Below are positions 1 through 11,600 of a stretch of 64,000 bases of DNA, piece after piece. How positions within the stretch are numbered: position 1 is the first letter of the stretch; the number at the start of each line of letters is the position of its first letter. The DNA comes from Heliocidaris tuberculata (lineage: Eukaryota > Echinodermata > Echinoidea > Camarodonta > Echinometridae). The translations under genes and the position numbers were made by a program. The stretch spans positions 67,997,707 through 68,061,706 of the forward strand of contig CM046832.1 in assembly GCA_025618425.1 (NCBI GenBank). The letters are read 5' to 3'. Under the pieces are notes generated by a model. That model did no database searches and was not told the DNA's origin. It saw only the letters and a list, made by a program, of their open reading frames with translations.

Positions 1-154
1 GTTAGTTCCTTGGCCTTGCCATGCTATTATCTGAGGGAAATCAGAGTCAACATGATGAGACTAATGAATGCGATACTTAAAACAAAGCAAAAAAGGCCAT
101 CCCACTATTATTGCCTGGGTTTTGATTCTGGTCTAGAATCAAGACTAAATATGA

Positions 155-158
155 CCCC

Positions 159-197
<39 letters not shown>
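155..197. repeat. (C)n(CT)n microsatellite
   Basis: A run of about 15 C is followed directly by about 14 CT dinucleotides. It is simple sequence. Small reading frames across it, rich in Ser-Leu or Arg-Glu, are artefacts of the repeat. Confidence 0.97.
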
Positions 198-1530
198 GAA
201 ATAAAAAATAAAACTTCATCATGCTTGCCTTGGCTTTGGTCTTGGCTCAAGTTTAGAAAAAAAAGGGGCCAAAGCCTATTTAACGTTAGTAGATCTAGAA
301 CCACTGTGTTAAAATTACAACACACAGTTTATATTATAGCAAACTGTGTAACATTTACTCAAAGTAGACCTGGATCTGGGCGGGGATCTAGAGTGGTCTC
401 TGAAAAAAATATCAACATGGAACCCCCTCCTCATTCTAAATTTAAAAATCCACACAAGAATAGCCTACAGTAGATCTAGTACAGAATCAGTTAGAAAGGG
501 CCTCACACCTGGGCCCTTTGTCTTCCAGAAATTAACAGAGTCTATGCATCTACATCTAACTTAGATAACCAAATCATTGACATAGGGTCTACAGACTAAG
601 TTCGATCTATTTAGAGGTTTACTAAATCTTTCGGCTATAACTAATTCAGTAATCATCTATCGAAACGTATCGAGATAGCCCCGCCCGAAAGTCCGGGTAA
701 GCCGTCACGAGTGACAGGGTGGTAAGGGAAATCGAGCTGCAGTCATTAGCTCATGACGATGAAAATTGTTTTGAAAGTTCGAGAGTAGATTACACATTGT
801 TTCATGACATACAGCTCTGAAGAATCCCTTCAAAATGTAGAGAAATTGAAACAGATTACTCACAGTAGCAGAACTTGTTCTAAATATATTCTAATTTTCA
901 AAAATTAAGCATAAATACATGTGTACTCACCTCTAAACTTCACTTTTTTTTACTTTGTGCGGTGACGTGAAATTCACAGCGGAAGTGACGAAAAGAGGTC
1001 AAATCATTCCTTTTGAAGAACATTCATATTCATAAGGTCCGGTCCAATCAAAGTTTGATTAACCGGAGTATGCAAAACAAAAATGAATCATGCATAAGGT
1101 GTTTCTCGATACTTATTGATATTTTTTGGTATCGGGGGCTTGGGGAAAAATGAAATGTTACCAAATGGGCGGAGCCTAAATACGCTTAAATACGCTTAGA
1201 CTGAATGGTGACGCTGCAGCTTATATGCAAATGAGGCAAATCCGCGCGTGCTACCTTTCCGTCTATAAGTTTTAATTTGTCTATGGCCTAAACCCTCAAG
1301 GCATTAATAAAGAAAACAGGGGAAAATGGAACATATAAAGACGGAGGCTCACACATACACACACACACCCCCACACATGTATTCCCCAAACACACATTCA
1401 AAGAAGTAGGCACTGCCTTCAAGAACCAAATAACAGCAGGGATGGCTGAAAATTTTTCAAATGGGGGGGGGGGGGGTCACTGCAGAAAGGCACATTTTTG
1501 GGTAAAGGGGGCACCTCCAAAGACTTGTTG
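198..1530. other. Non-coding stretch, no gene recognised
   Basis: No long reading frame or known RNA is visible here. It contains a (CA)n-rich patch near 1350-1380 and a G run near 1463-1476. On the minus strand the bases around 920-935 resemble a splice donor (AG then GTGAGTAC), but no coding exon leads into it. Confidence 0.5.
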
Positions 1531-1535
1531 AAAAT

Positions 1536-2874
1536 ATTGAGGCCTGTACGGCATCTGCGTCCATGAAAACGAGTATAAAGTGTTGTTTTTTCAACACCAG
1601 ACGGGTAACCCGGGTATCTTGTTTAGGGTATCAAAAACAGGAAAATTCTGAAAAAAGGGTATCAAATTCACGAGTGATGAGAAAAGATCCTCGAAAAGGG
1701 TAGAAAATTTAAATTTGACAGTATTCGGGAGCCGGTCAGAAGCCCAACGAACAGCAGCATGATTTATGCTTAACGGGCTGTCGGCTGTCAATAATCTCGG
1801 GAATCTTCATTATTAGTAGTCTGTTTGGTCCATTTTCGGGGGAATTGGGCTTTTTTCACTCGAATTCCATGAAACAGTTCTGTTTTTACGCGGGTTTTCG
1901 CCCCGGTTTTGGCGAGATTTTCGCGGTTTGGGGTTTTGTGCTATGGTTTTGTGAACAAACACACGATCAAGCTCGCGCGCACGCCGCGGCAGCTAGCTAG
2001 CTTTATAGCGCGATATATAATTCATAATTATTCGGGATTGAACAGTACAGCTACGTTTTACCAGGTTTGTGACGCGATTTCAATATTTCCCCCCCCCTTT
2101 TCCCTTATTTTCTGGTCCAGTCTGCTTTGATTTTGCCTCATTAAATGGATGAATATCCTTACAATGTCAAATAACTTAACCAGTTTGTGGACAGCAGAAG
2201 GGTAATATGAAATCTGTAGGCTATTTTTATTTACAAAAATTTAAAAATATTGATACGGCTACACACCGAGGCTTACAGTTACGCAGACCTCGTAACCGAC
2301 CAGCTGCCGTCATCTCTGGCCAGCTAGCCTCACACCTTGGTGTGGTGACTGATCCATGGATGTAGTGTTGAAGTTTGTGTGCATATGATTTTTTCAAATC
2401 ATCAAGTTCTGCAAGTGTTTACATGAATATCCTCATGGCCCATGTTTGTCACTGAATTTGAATGAGTGTTTTTTTGTACCCCCTCCTTATCTTTTCATTT
2501 GTTCCTGTTGTGAAAGGTCCTAATACCAGCTTTATAAACCAGCAAAATAAGCGGCATCTGAAAATCTTCCCGTAGATACTTTCTCATTAATCCAAAGAGG
2601 TTCTTTTCTATTCAATAAAAACATCATTCTGTAATGTGTTCCAAAGTAAATATTTGCCTTTAACTCTTCCTTTTTAACAAAATAAGGGCCAAGAAGAACC
2701 AATCCTCGAATAAGGTGTACAATACTTTACAAAATCTAAAAAATCCATAAGGATCTAAAAATCTGAAAATTGTTGCGGGTTTCCCTGAATAGGGTATCGA
2801 ATATCTTCCACTAAAATCCTCGTTTAGGGTGCTTTTCAGAAAGTCACGGACGCGGATGCCGTACAGGCCTCAAT
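1536..2874. mobile_element. Non-autonomous TIR element, about 1.34 kb
   Basis: The left end (1536-1564) and the right end (2845-2874) are near-perfect inverted copies. Both contain GGCCTGTACGGCATC, with two or three mismatches over about 29 bases. Inside are AT-rich sequence and short echoes of the motif GGGTATC near both ends, but no transposase frame. No clear target duplication was found, so the superfamily is unknown. Confidence 0.6.
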
Positions 2875-3120
2875 GAGACATTCCCCCCCCCCCCGGGGGG
2901 TAAGTACGTATGTATTTAAAGACACCAACCGAAGCCAAAAATGGAATAGACAAATTATATATCTACAGAAAGCTGTTTATTCTCTGAATATAACAATGCA
3001 AGCTTCATGAGCTTTCATTGCCTGCAGGAGGAGTAAGAGCATCTCAAATCTTTGGATTGGAGGGCTTGGAAAATGGGCAGCTGTCGGGTATAATCACAGG
3101 CCTGCGGGGGGTCGAAATTT

Positions 3121-3677
3121 ATGACATCATTTCGTGTAGACGTCGCGAACATAATGATCCAAGTCTGCATGCGAAAGGTACGTGGTGGTTTTTTTTTTTC
3201 TTGATTTGGAAGTCATGATTATTGTTTGTAAATGCATTACAATGGAAGATATGGTGTTTCAAAGTATTCAAGTGCATCTTACATTGTTACAGAAATGAAA
3301 ACCGAAGTTACAGCTATTATTTTGTAACCAAAACACACATTATAGGCATCTTGAGTGTTTGGTGCAGCGCAGGCTCAGCTGAGCTGAGCTGCACGAATGT
3401 CTCGATAAGACGGCTTGCCTCATCGCTGTCATTTTCCTCACCACTTTCCCCTGTGCTGTCATCCTCTTCGTTCTTAAATTCCATCAATTCATCTTAGTCG
3501 TCATCCTGGTTAACTGAGGCAGCCATCTCCGTTAAATCAGCCATCAAAACTTTCACAAAACTTGACAAACTCTGCCCACAAAAGTAACTGGCTATTGTAC
3601 AAAAGCTATTCACTGTCCATTGTTTACGCGCCGCTACGTGCGCCAGCCACAGAGTTGTCTACACGAAATGACGTCAT
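3121..3677. mobile_element. Short inverted-repeat-bounded segment
   Basis: A 21-base arm at 3121-3141 (ATGACATCATTTCGTGTAGA plus C) is repeated inverted at 3657-3677 with one mismatch. The right copy contains the palindrome TGACGTCA. The segment holds a broken acidic reading frame on the minus strand. It may be a small transposon, or a CRE-like promoter sequence next to a decayed gene. Confidence 0.4.
3320..3544 (-). pseudogene. Acidic ORF remnant with in-frame stop
   Basis: An ATG at 3544 opens a frame beginning MADLTEMAASVNQDDD. TAA (3494-3496) interrupts it at codon 17, then it continues for about 55 codons rich in Glu, Asp and Ser before another stop. The composition, low in hydrophobic residues and with Asp/Glu runs, looks like a real disordered N-terminus rather than chance. 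A TGACGTCA motif and CpG-rich sequence lie about 120 bases upstream. I do not recognise the family. It could be the decayed first exon of a gene or the accessory protein of a DNA transposon. Confidence 0.3.
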
Positions 3678-4040
3678 AAGTGTATCGGCCGAGCGAACCC
3701 TTGTTATTACGTAACCGGGAGGGGGAGGACAGTGAGGTGTTCTTTCTGCTTTTTGTGGATTATTGCAAGGAAAAATGATGTTTACCCACATGTATTTGCA
3801 TTCTACGTCTACTTAGCTTTCCATCGATCTATGGTTGTATTTGCTTCAGTTGGGGTCTTTAACTGTTTCATAGTACACTTTGTGATTAGTACACCGTAGG
3901 AGTAGCACCCACGTACTGCGATGCAATTTCAATGCAACATGCGACGGGACGATGCATATCGCATGCATGCAATTTGTATGTACTGTACACATACATACAC
4001 TCAACATGGGTTCCCGAGCTTACAAATACATGTACATTCT

Positions 4041-5120
4041 AAGGTTGATTTTGGACATGAGTAACATTATTTGGATCTAAAAAATTGTTAGAAACTGTAT
4101 TTATGGACTTCCTTTGTCCTATTTTATCTCTATTTAGTTAACAACGGATGAAATTCTTCTCCTATTAGCCGGTGGACGTACTCCGGCCATCACGGTGACG
4201 CTGCTCTGTGAGCTGAGCAGTACCAGCGCTGCAGCCTAGCTTGGCTGCCTGATATGAATAAACTCCGGAGGAGGAGACAACGGAGAGACCAGTGGTATGC
4301 CTAACTGAGCTGCTTATTTTGAGATATCCAAGGTTGACTTTGGACGTGAGTTACATCGTTGGGAACAAAAAAGGTTGCAGTGTAGTATTTGTGAACTTTG
4401 TTTGTTCCTATTTTCTCTGTAATTAGTTAAAAACTGATGATATTCTTCTCTACAAAGCCGGTACTCTGTCGCGGCAGCGCCAGCACTCTGAGGCTGAGCT
4501 TTGTAAGGGTTGGCTGGCTGAACTCCAGGGGAGGAGTCCGGTAGTAAATGCCTTACTGAGCCACTTACACTTATGCGAGGTTATCAGAGATAACCTCGCA
4601 CTCTGTACCTTCATACCATGAGCAATTGCCTCCCATAGCAAGTGTGTGATATCTTGCATATATGTGTGCGGCAGAGGAGCAAGATCACCGACCAAAAACA
4701 GCCTGAAAATTTCTCTTGATCAAGATGATAAAGATCCTATCAAAGGATCTGGCATGAAATTAGATATTCTATCATTCTAAAATGTTGAAGGAAGTAATTT
4801 CTCAAAATTTTGCCGATTATATGGTGTTTTACCTCTTCAACTTTGATGTTGTGACAGGCCGAAATTGACACAGCTCCATATAGCGATGGTCCCATGAGTG
4901 TTACTGAGCTGCTTATTTCAAGATTGAAAACAGTTTACTTGTCCTTTTTTGGATACTACAGTTAAAATTTGATGATAAATTCACCGTATATCTGAGTAGA
5001 TTCTACATCTATTTGAATTCTAAAACGGCAGTAAATTCCTCATGGGTCTCTTATTTCAAGATTGGAAACAGGTTAGGCCAAAAATTCATTTTTTTATTCG
5101 ATGGTAAATTCATCTGAGTA
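4041..5120. repeat. Degenerate tandem duplication, unit about 290 bases
   Basis: The block starting AAGGTTGATTTTGGACATGA at 4041 recurs at about 4331 with roughly 75-80% similarity, including the shared TATTTTCTCT..TTAGTTAA stretch and the CTCCGGAGGAGGAG/CTCCAGGGGAGGAG end. Shorter related pieces that begin CTTATTTCAAGATTG occur at about 4913 and 5041. A local palindrome, GAGGTTATCAGAGATAACCTC, sits near 4579. No coding potential. Confidence 0.6.
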
Positions 5121-5141
5121 TATTCTACATCTATTTTGTTT

Positions 5142-5210
5142 GTTAAAAAAAAAAAAAATCATTCCATGAATATTTTCAGTTTGAGGGGCAAACATGCTAG
5201 GAGCATTATT
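5142..5210 (+). repeat. Dispersed repeat copy, partner at 6340-6405
   Basis: A poly-A run followed by CCATGAATATTTTCAGTTTG and a CATGCTAG motif matches 6340-6405 in the same orientation, with only a few changes. This marks a local duplication about 1.2 kb apart. Confidence 0.55.
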
Positions 5211-5219
5211 CCATTGAAG

Positions 5220-5670
5220 TCATGGGCGTAGACATAGCGGGCGGGGGGGGGGGGGGATATGTGAATGCATCATTCATTTTTTTTTTTTTTTCATTGTAGA
5301 AAAATAAACTTACGGTGTAGATACTAGCAGGGGTGAAGATGTGACGCGGGATTATGTGAATGCATCAATCATTTTTATTTTCATTGTATTTGGGACCTTA
5401 TATGCCACTGGCTGGAGTAGAGTGAGGGCAGGGGCATGATAGGGCCTGCCTTCACCATCCACCATGTCCAACAGCGGATCCAGGATTTTGTGAGGGAGGG
5501 GGCCAGCGCTGGATCAAGCATTTTGTGATGGGAGGGGGCCCAATATTCGGAAAATTTTCAGACAAGCAAAAAAAAAAAGGTCATCAGTATTTTTGTTGTT
5601 GGCTGGTTCTTTTTTTTTTTCTAAGGGGAGGGGCCCAGCCCCCGCCCCCCTCCCATTGATCCGCCATTGA
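5220..5670. repeat. G/C-homopolymer-rich interspersed repeat
   Basis: The stretch contains a run of about 16 G near 5241-5256, the motif GGATCCAGGATTTTGTGAGG, a poly-A run followed by GGTC, and a terminal CCCCCC/GGATC-like end. The same building blocks recur at 42.3, 56.5, 58.9 and 59.9 kb, so it is one family of decayed interspersed repeats. Confidence 0.55.
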
Positions 5671-5989
5671 CCGTGTCTGTGTATGCACTGGAAAGTGGTT
5701 TATCATTATCTGGGGGTTTAAATATTACAGGAATACCTGGGTAAAATGGATTCATTACAAAAAATATAATGTTACGGCAGAGTGGAATTTAGGCATCAGG
5801 CAACAATGTTCACATTTCTCCTCGGGTGTTATTGTAGGAAGTTGGAGGGAAAGGACAGGTAAAAATTTGCTTCAATAACCACGGATACATTAAGCATTCT
5901 TCATGGAAGCTAAAAGGAATTAGCTCAGACAACATAAAATATTTGACAATATGGGGGGGGGGGCAGGGGGGGTCAATGTCCCACAAAGG

Positions 5990-6230
5990 CCTCTTCCCCG
6001 CTCCTTGCCGGCGGCCGTCCTCCTTCCCGACGGGTCGGCCTGGCCGTCCGCATATGCGGAACGACCTTCGATTTTCACGACGACGTCGCGTTTGCAGCAG
6101 GTTCACAATCTCCTGAACGACCAAACCCCATTTGCCGGCGTGCTTCGCGCCTCATCATCGACATCCGGCGAATGGTGCCTAAGACAATGTGAGGAGTTGA
6201 GGGACGGGTCACCTCGCCACCTCACACTCT
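5990..6230. other. GC- and CpG-rich island
   Basis: This 240-base island stands out from its AT-rich flanks by many CpG dinucleotides (GCCGGCGGCCG, GACGACGTCGCG, CGGCGTGCTTCGCGC). On the minus strand it lies in an open frame (5810-6124) with an Arg-rich stretch around RRRRENRRSF. That frame runs into a homopolymer at its end and has no recognisable family. It may be a captured gene fragment or part of a transposon. Confidence 0.4.
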
Positions 6231-6317
6231 ACCCCCCCCCACACCCCAACCCCTGTGCCTGTCGCCCTCATGAATCCCAGTAGGTTGTTCCAATCCACTT
6301 CAGGCCAATATAGCTAT

Positions 6318-7026
6318 TCACAACTCAACAAAGGCGTGTGTTAAAAAAAAAAAAATTGTTCCATGATTATTTTCAGTTTGAGGAAAAAACATATGCTAGA
6401 AGCGCGAATCCGTCATGGGCAACTAAAACTATAGCTGGAACTAATTGCCAATATTACATTTTAAAAAAAATACATCAATTCCTACATATATGTAGCTACA
6501 TGTAGGCACAACTCAACAAAGGCGTGTTTTAAATTAATATGCAATATCAGCCTGAAATGATTACTTCGAAATTAAAGATTTAGATGGAGCATCAAGTTAA
6601 AAGAAATAAACAACCTTCAACTAAAAATCATGGATTGCAATATCTAACCAAATATACTTTCAATAAAGTGTAATATAATGTAATCACCAGTTTAACAGCA
6701 CTGTTAAATCTATCTTTATTCCAACCCTTGAAATGAAACTTTGTCAGTAAAAATAAATCAAAGAAATGACCCCCTACAGAATGAAAAACAAATCAGTTAT
6801 GGTGAAAAATAATACAACACAAATGCATTGCATGTAATCAAGCTGAGTTAATCAAAAAGTTGTGTAATGGTGAAATCTACATGGCAAGCGGTAACTGCCA
6901 TTCTAAAACTATAAAACAATTCTAAGAAAACTATGGCTGGCAGTAACTGCAAGAAATGTGAAACAATACAATTCCTACGTCATATATTTGTTTATCTAGA
7001 CGCAACTCAACAAGGGCATGTGTTAA
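6318..7026 (+). repeat. Three spaced direct repeats (AACTCAACAAAGGCGTGT)
   Basis: CAACTCAACAAAGGCGTGTG at 6321, CAACTCAACAAAGGCGTGTT at 6508 and CAACTCAACAAGGGCATGTG at 7003 are direct copies about 190 and 500 bases apart. Each is followed by TTAA-rich sequence. They mark a degenerate long-period tandem repeat or three related insertions. Confidence 0.5.
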
Positions 7027-7029
7027 TGT

Positions 7030-8630
7030 GCAAGATACCAGTAAAAATGAAAAGTTCCCCCCCCCCCAAAAAAAAAAAAAAAAAAAGATTTAGGGGGAAC
7101 ACTTTTTAAAAAGTCAGCAGCCTTCAAATATGAATCATCTGTGTTATTTCAATAGTTACATGTTCCAAGGAAAATGTGTTCATAAGAATCAATCCACACT
7201 CCCCTGGCTAGCACCCATGGAATTTTTCCACGGGTACTGCTGCTAGTGTATTTTATTATGATTTTAACAGAAGAGATGTCACTGCTCTCTAACCCACAAT
7301 GCCCTTTTTCTCCAGTTAATTTTTCTAGTAGGCCAAATTCACAATTTTATGCCTCTTGCCAAGATAGTGAATGTGAGGTCTCATTCGAGGCTGCATTGCA
7401 ACTCGTGCTCCAGTGGTGTATCTTGGGATAATGGAGCTCAGAGCAAACAATAAAATGGCCCCCTTCCCCCCTCCCCCCCAAAAAATTATGTATGTATGTA
7501 ACCTTAATAGCGATGGAGCCAAGCACCCGAGCAGTATTTCTTTTTTTTTTTCATTTTTAATCCTTAAAAATGCAATTTCTATGTAACGTAACAAAGAAAA
7601 TTTGCAAAGGATCAGTGTAATCATGAGGTATAGAGTTTCAAATTATGAACATTGATTTACGGTTTTGTCAAATGGGGCGTCAAATTCAGGAGAATTTTTG
7701 TTGAGGAATTTAGTAAGGCAAACGAAAGTTAAGATTTCTTTCAACCTTTGCAAGTGCCATTTTAGCTTTATCCAATATTCGGGCAAAATACTTAAAAATA
7801 GGCTGATGAAAATTAAAGGTCTACATGTATATTAAGGAGCAAAGCAACGAAACATATATTAAATTTTTTTGAAACCCTTTCAAAATCAATTTCTAAACTA
7901 TATAGTTGTATGTATATCGGGGAGTGAAATTACAAGATCCTGAAGCAACGTTATATGAGAGAGTAAAGCGAACAAGTTTTAGAAAATCATTCACATTTTT
8001 AAGGGCATGATCCTAAAAAGACGAATTTACAAAACAACTTACCCTACAAACTATGTTGTATATAATCTACAATATAATCATTTTTTTTCCTTTCCCCCCT
8101 TCCTCTTTCTCAAATTGTTTTTTGCTCCCCATTCCAGTGGCCCCCTCCCAAACAAAGCACAAAAAAAAAGATATAGGCCTATACCTAACACCAGTTTTTG
8201 CATATATGGCAATGGAATTAATGATATGTTGTTATGGAAACAACATTTTGTTCCCCTTTTTTTGTTAGGATGCAAATTTGTGGTTATTTGCTTTATAGTA
8301 AACTTTTCCAATGAGGTTAACAAGCAAAAGAAATTCTGTTTTGCCTGATACTGTTATTTTGGGTTAGAACAAATTTGTACAACTGCATAAGTGCATGAAT
8401 CAATTTCGCATAACTTTTCCTCTTATGCAAAAATTTGAACATAATTTTGGTATGACCAGAATCGCTTATGAAATCAACTTGCAAACAAGATATGTTTCGG
8501 TTGGCATCTGATTCTTAATGTTCAGTAGATATATAAGAAATGGTTATAATAGGGCTAAATCTACTGTTCTATGATTATACATGCATTAAATATGAACAAT
8601 AAACTTCTTAGACTACAATAAACTACATGT
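7030..8630. other. Non-coding stretch, no gene recognised
   Basis: It contains C/A homopolymers near 7057-7086, pyrimidine-rich patches and AT-rich sequence. The open frames here (for example around 7325-7624 and 8007-8348) run through poly-T and poly-A tracts and have no family signature. The piece next to 8638 probably includes the unmatched 3' LTR of the neighbouring retroelement. Confidence 0.45.
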
Positions 8631-8640
8631 CTTCAGCATT

Positions 8641-8660
8641 CTTCTTTCTTCTCTCTTCTT
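8641..8660 (-). other. Polypurine tract of gypsy copy 1
   Basis: The minus strand reads AAGAAGAGAGAAGAAAGAAG just after the end of pol, followed by AATGCTGAAG. A polypurine tract there primes plus-strand DNA synthesis, and the TG at 8637-8638 is the expected first base pair of the 3' LTR. Confidence 0.6.
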
Positions 8661-8679
8661 GGCTTTGAGAGTTCATTTT

Positions 8680-11600
8680 CTAATCTTCAAACATATATCT
8701 CGCCAGTTTTTTGACGTTACGACTGGATCTGGTTGTGGTCTGAGAGTTTGTTGCTGGTTTTTGAGTTTGATTGCTATGAGTCTCTGATGCTGAAGTTGCT
8801 TGGGAGTTGTTGCCATTCTGTTGTGGTGCGTCTGCTGGTTGGGTGGATGCAGTGTGGTCTTCGTCGAACCTTACACGCTTTGGAGTTGGGTTTGCTGATG
8901 GAATCTCTCTCAGGTGAGATAGATTTCGTCTCGGGATTCCTCCGTTGGGTGTCGATACTTCATACGATCGAGGTTCACTGCAGATTTTGGATACTTTGGC
9001 TGGTATCCAAGTATGGTCTTTGGGATGTAGGACTCTGACTGGCTGTCCTACATGGAGTGGTGTCAGATCTGAACCTGCATGTCGATCATGCGTTTCTTTC
9101 ATCTTGTTTTGACGATTCAAGAGATGGTCAGTGATGGTGGATTCTCTTGAAAGATGATGACTTGGGAGTGTTGTTCTGATAGGTCTTCCAAACAACATTT
9201 CTGCAGGTGATCTCATGTGGCTGTCCACAGGTGTTGCTCTGAGGTGCAACATAGCCAGTTGACTGTCTTGGCCAGTTTGTGAACACTTTGTCAATAGGTT
9301 CTTGACGGTACGAACCATTCTCTCGGCTAGTCCATTGGATCTTGGATAGTGCGGAGAGGAAGTGGTGTGTTTGATGGACCACTTCTTGCACATGTCCTGG
9401 AATGGTTTTCCAACAAATTGTGGACCGTTGTCTGATACGATCTCCTCTGGTGGACCAAATAGACTGAAGATTCCACTCATCACGTTTGCTACCACTGCAC
9501 TTGATGTGTCTGTAAGTTTATAGACTACCGGATACTTGGAGAAGTCGTCGGTGATGAGTAAATACTCTTGTCTGTTGAGCATGAACAAGTCTGTTCCTAG
9601 TCTGGTCCATGGTGCTGGAGGTACATCGTGGGGAAGCAAGGGCTCTTTCTGTTGCCTTGCTTGGTGTTTCTGGCATGCATCACATTGCTTTGTGATCCGT
9701 TCAATGTCTTTGCTGATGTTTGGCCAGAACACTGTCTCACAAGCTAGTCGTCGTGTGCTCTCGATTCCCATGTGTCCAAGATGAAGTTGTGTAAGGATGT
9801 CTTCCCTAAGTGTCTTTGGTATGATCACTTGACTTCCTTTGAAGAGTACTCCCAGTGACACGCCAATCTCTTCTCTGTAAGACCAGAATTGTCTTAGTGG
9901 TGTCGGCAACTCCTTGATTGTCTCAGGCCAACCCTGAGTGACTATCTGCCACAATGACCTAAGAACAGGGTCACTTGATGTTTCCTTCTGGAGTTCTGCC
10001 CTCTTGTGTTGTCCGAAGAAGATTAGGTCAATTTCATGGGAGTCTTCTACTTCAGAGCAGATGGATTCCACTCTGATGTCTAGTGGAACATCGCGTGCTT
10101 CCTTGGGGTCGGGAAGGCGACTCAAGGTATCTGAAAGAATCATTTCTTTCCCTGGTCGGTACTTGACTTGGCACCTGTATCCTTGTACCTTGATCAGTAG
10201 TCTTTGTAAACGGGGTGGTGCGTTTCTCAGAGGCTTCTTCCTAATCATCTCCAACGGTCTGTGATCGGATATCACAGTGAATTCTTTTCCGAACAGGTAA
10301 GTATGGAACCGGGTGATACCAAACACTAGGGCTAAGGTTTCCCTCTCTACGTTTGAGTAGTTGGATTGTGCATTGGAGAGACTCTTGGAAGCAAAAGCTA
10401 TGGGTTTGCCGTCCTGGAGCAGGCATGCTCCCAGCCCTTTCATTGACGCATCTACCTCGAGGGTTGTCTCTTTCTTCGGGTCATAGAATTGCAGACATGC
10501 ACCCAATGAGATTGCGCTTTTCAGGTTGTTCAAGGCACGTTCGTGATCTTCGTCCCAGATGAAGGGAATTTCCTTGTGGAGGAGTTCACGAAATGGGGCT
10601 GACTTCTCTGAGAAGTTGGGAATGTATGCTGCTAGGTCATCCTCCTTGTCCTTGGGTGAAGGCATTGTCGTGATGGCTTCTACCTTGTTTGGATCTGGGT
10701 AGATTCCAGATCTTGTGTACATAGATCCAAAGAAGTTGATAGCTTCTTTCTTGATGGTACACTTGGAGTTGTTGAACACGAGGCCTTCCTGCTTTGCTGT
10801 TTCCATGAGCAACTGGAGGTTCTTATCGTGTTCCTCCTCCGTTCTTCCAACTATCGCAATGTCATCTGCGATACATACACAGCCAGGCACATTCTGGATG
10901 ATTCTATGCATGTGCTGCTGGAAGATATCTTGGCTTGTGCATAAGCTGAAGGGTAATCTTTGGAAACAATATCTTCCGAATGGTGTTCTGAAGGTAGTCA
11001 GGTCTTGGCATTCCTCTGCTAGGTGCACTAACCAGTATCCAGCCTTCGCGTCTAGCTTGGAGAAGTATTGTGCTCCTGCGAAGATGGGTTGGATTTCTTC
11101 CAAGGTTGGTACTTTGTGGGGACATCTCTTTAAAGCATCATTTAACCTTCTGGGGTCAAGACATATCCGGATGGACCCATCTTTCTTCACAGCGGTGGTC
11201 ATCGAGCTACACCAGTCTGTGTGGTACTCTACTTTTCTGATGACCCCCTGCTTCTCCATGTTCTCAAGTTTGGCCTTGATCTTGTCTTTCAAGTGGACGC
11301 TGCACTTTCTAGGTGCATCTATGGTGGGCCTTGCATCATCTTTCAGATGCAGCACTGCTTTCCTATGAAAGCTTCCTATGGTATCAAACTGTCCTGGGTA
11401 CTGTTGTTTAAGATCACTAACACTGTTGATAGGTGTATGTGTAGGTGTTTGATGTGTTGATGTGTCTTTGTGCATCTTGTGAATTGTGATAATCCCGAGA
11501 TCAGTACATGCTAACAACCCTAGGATTGCTGGCCCTTTGACATCTGCTACATAGAATGTATGTGTAGACCACTCTGGGTTCTTGTATCTACACTTTATGT

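Noticed and set aside
3027..3180. Possible exon with CTGCAG acceptor and AAAGGTACGT donor
   Set aside because: Splice signals look good, but the short translation has no recognisable family and overlaps an inverted-repeat arm; not enough to call.
5810..6124. Arg-rich minus frame as a transposase N-terminus
   Set aside because: Only a short Arg run supports it, and the frame ends in a homopolymer; no helix-turn-helix or catalytic motif could be seen.
10715..11368. 217-codon plus-strand frame
   Set aside because: It is the antisense shadow of the gypsy reverse transcriptase.
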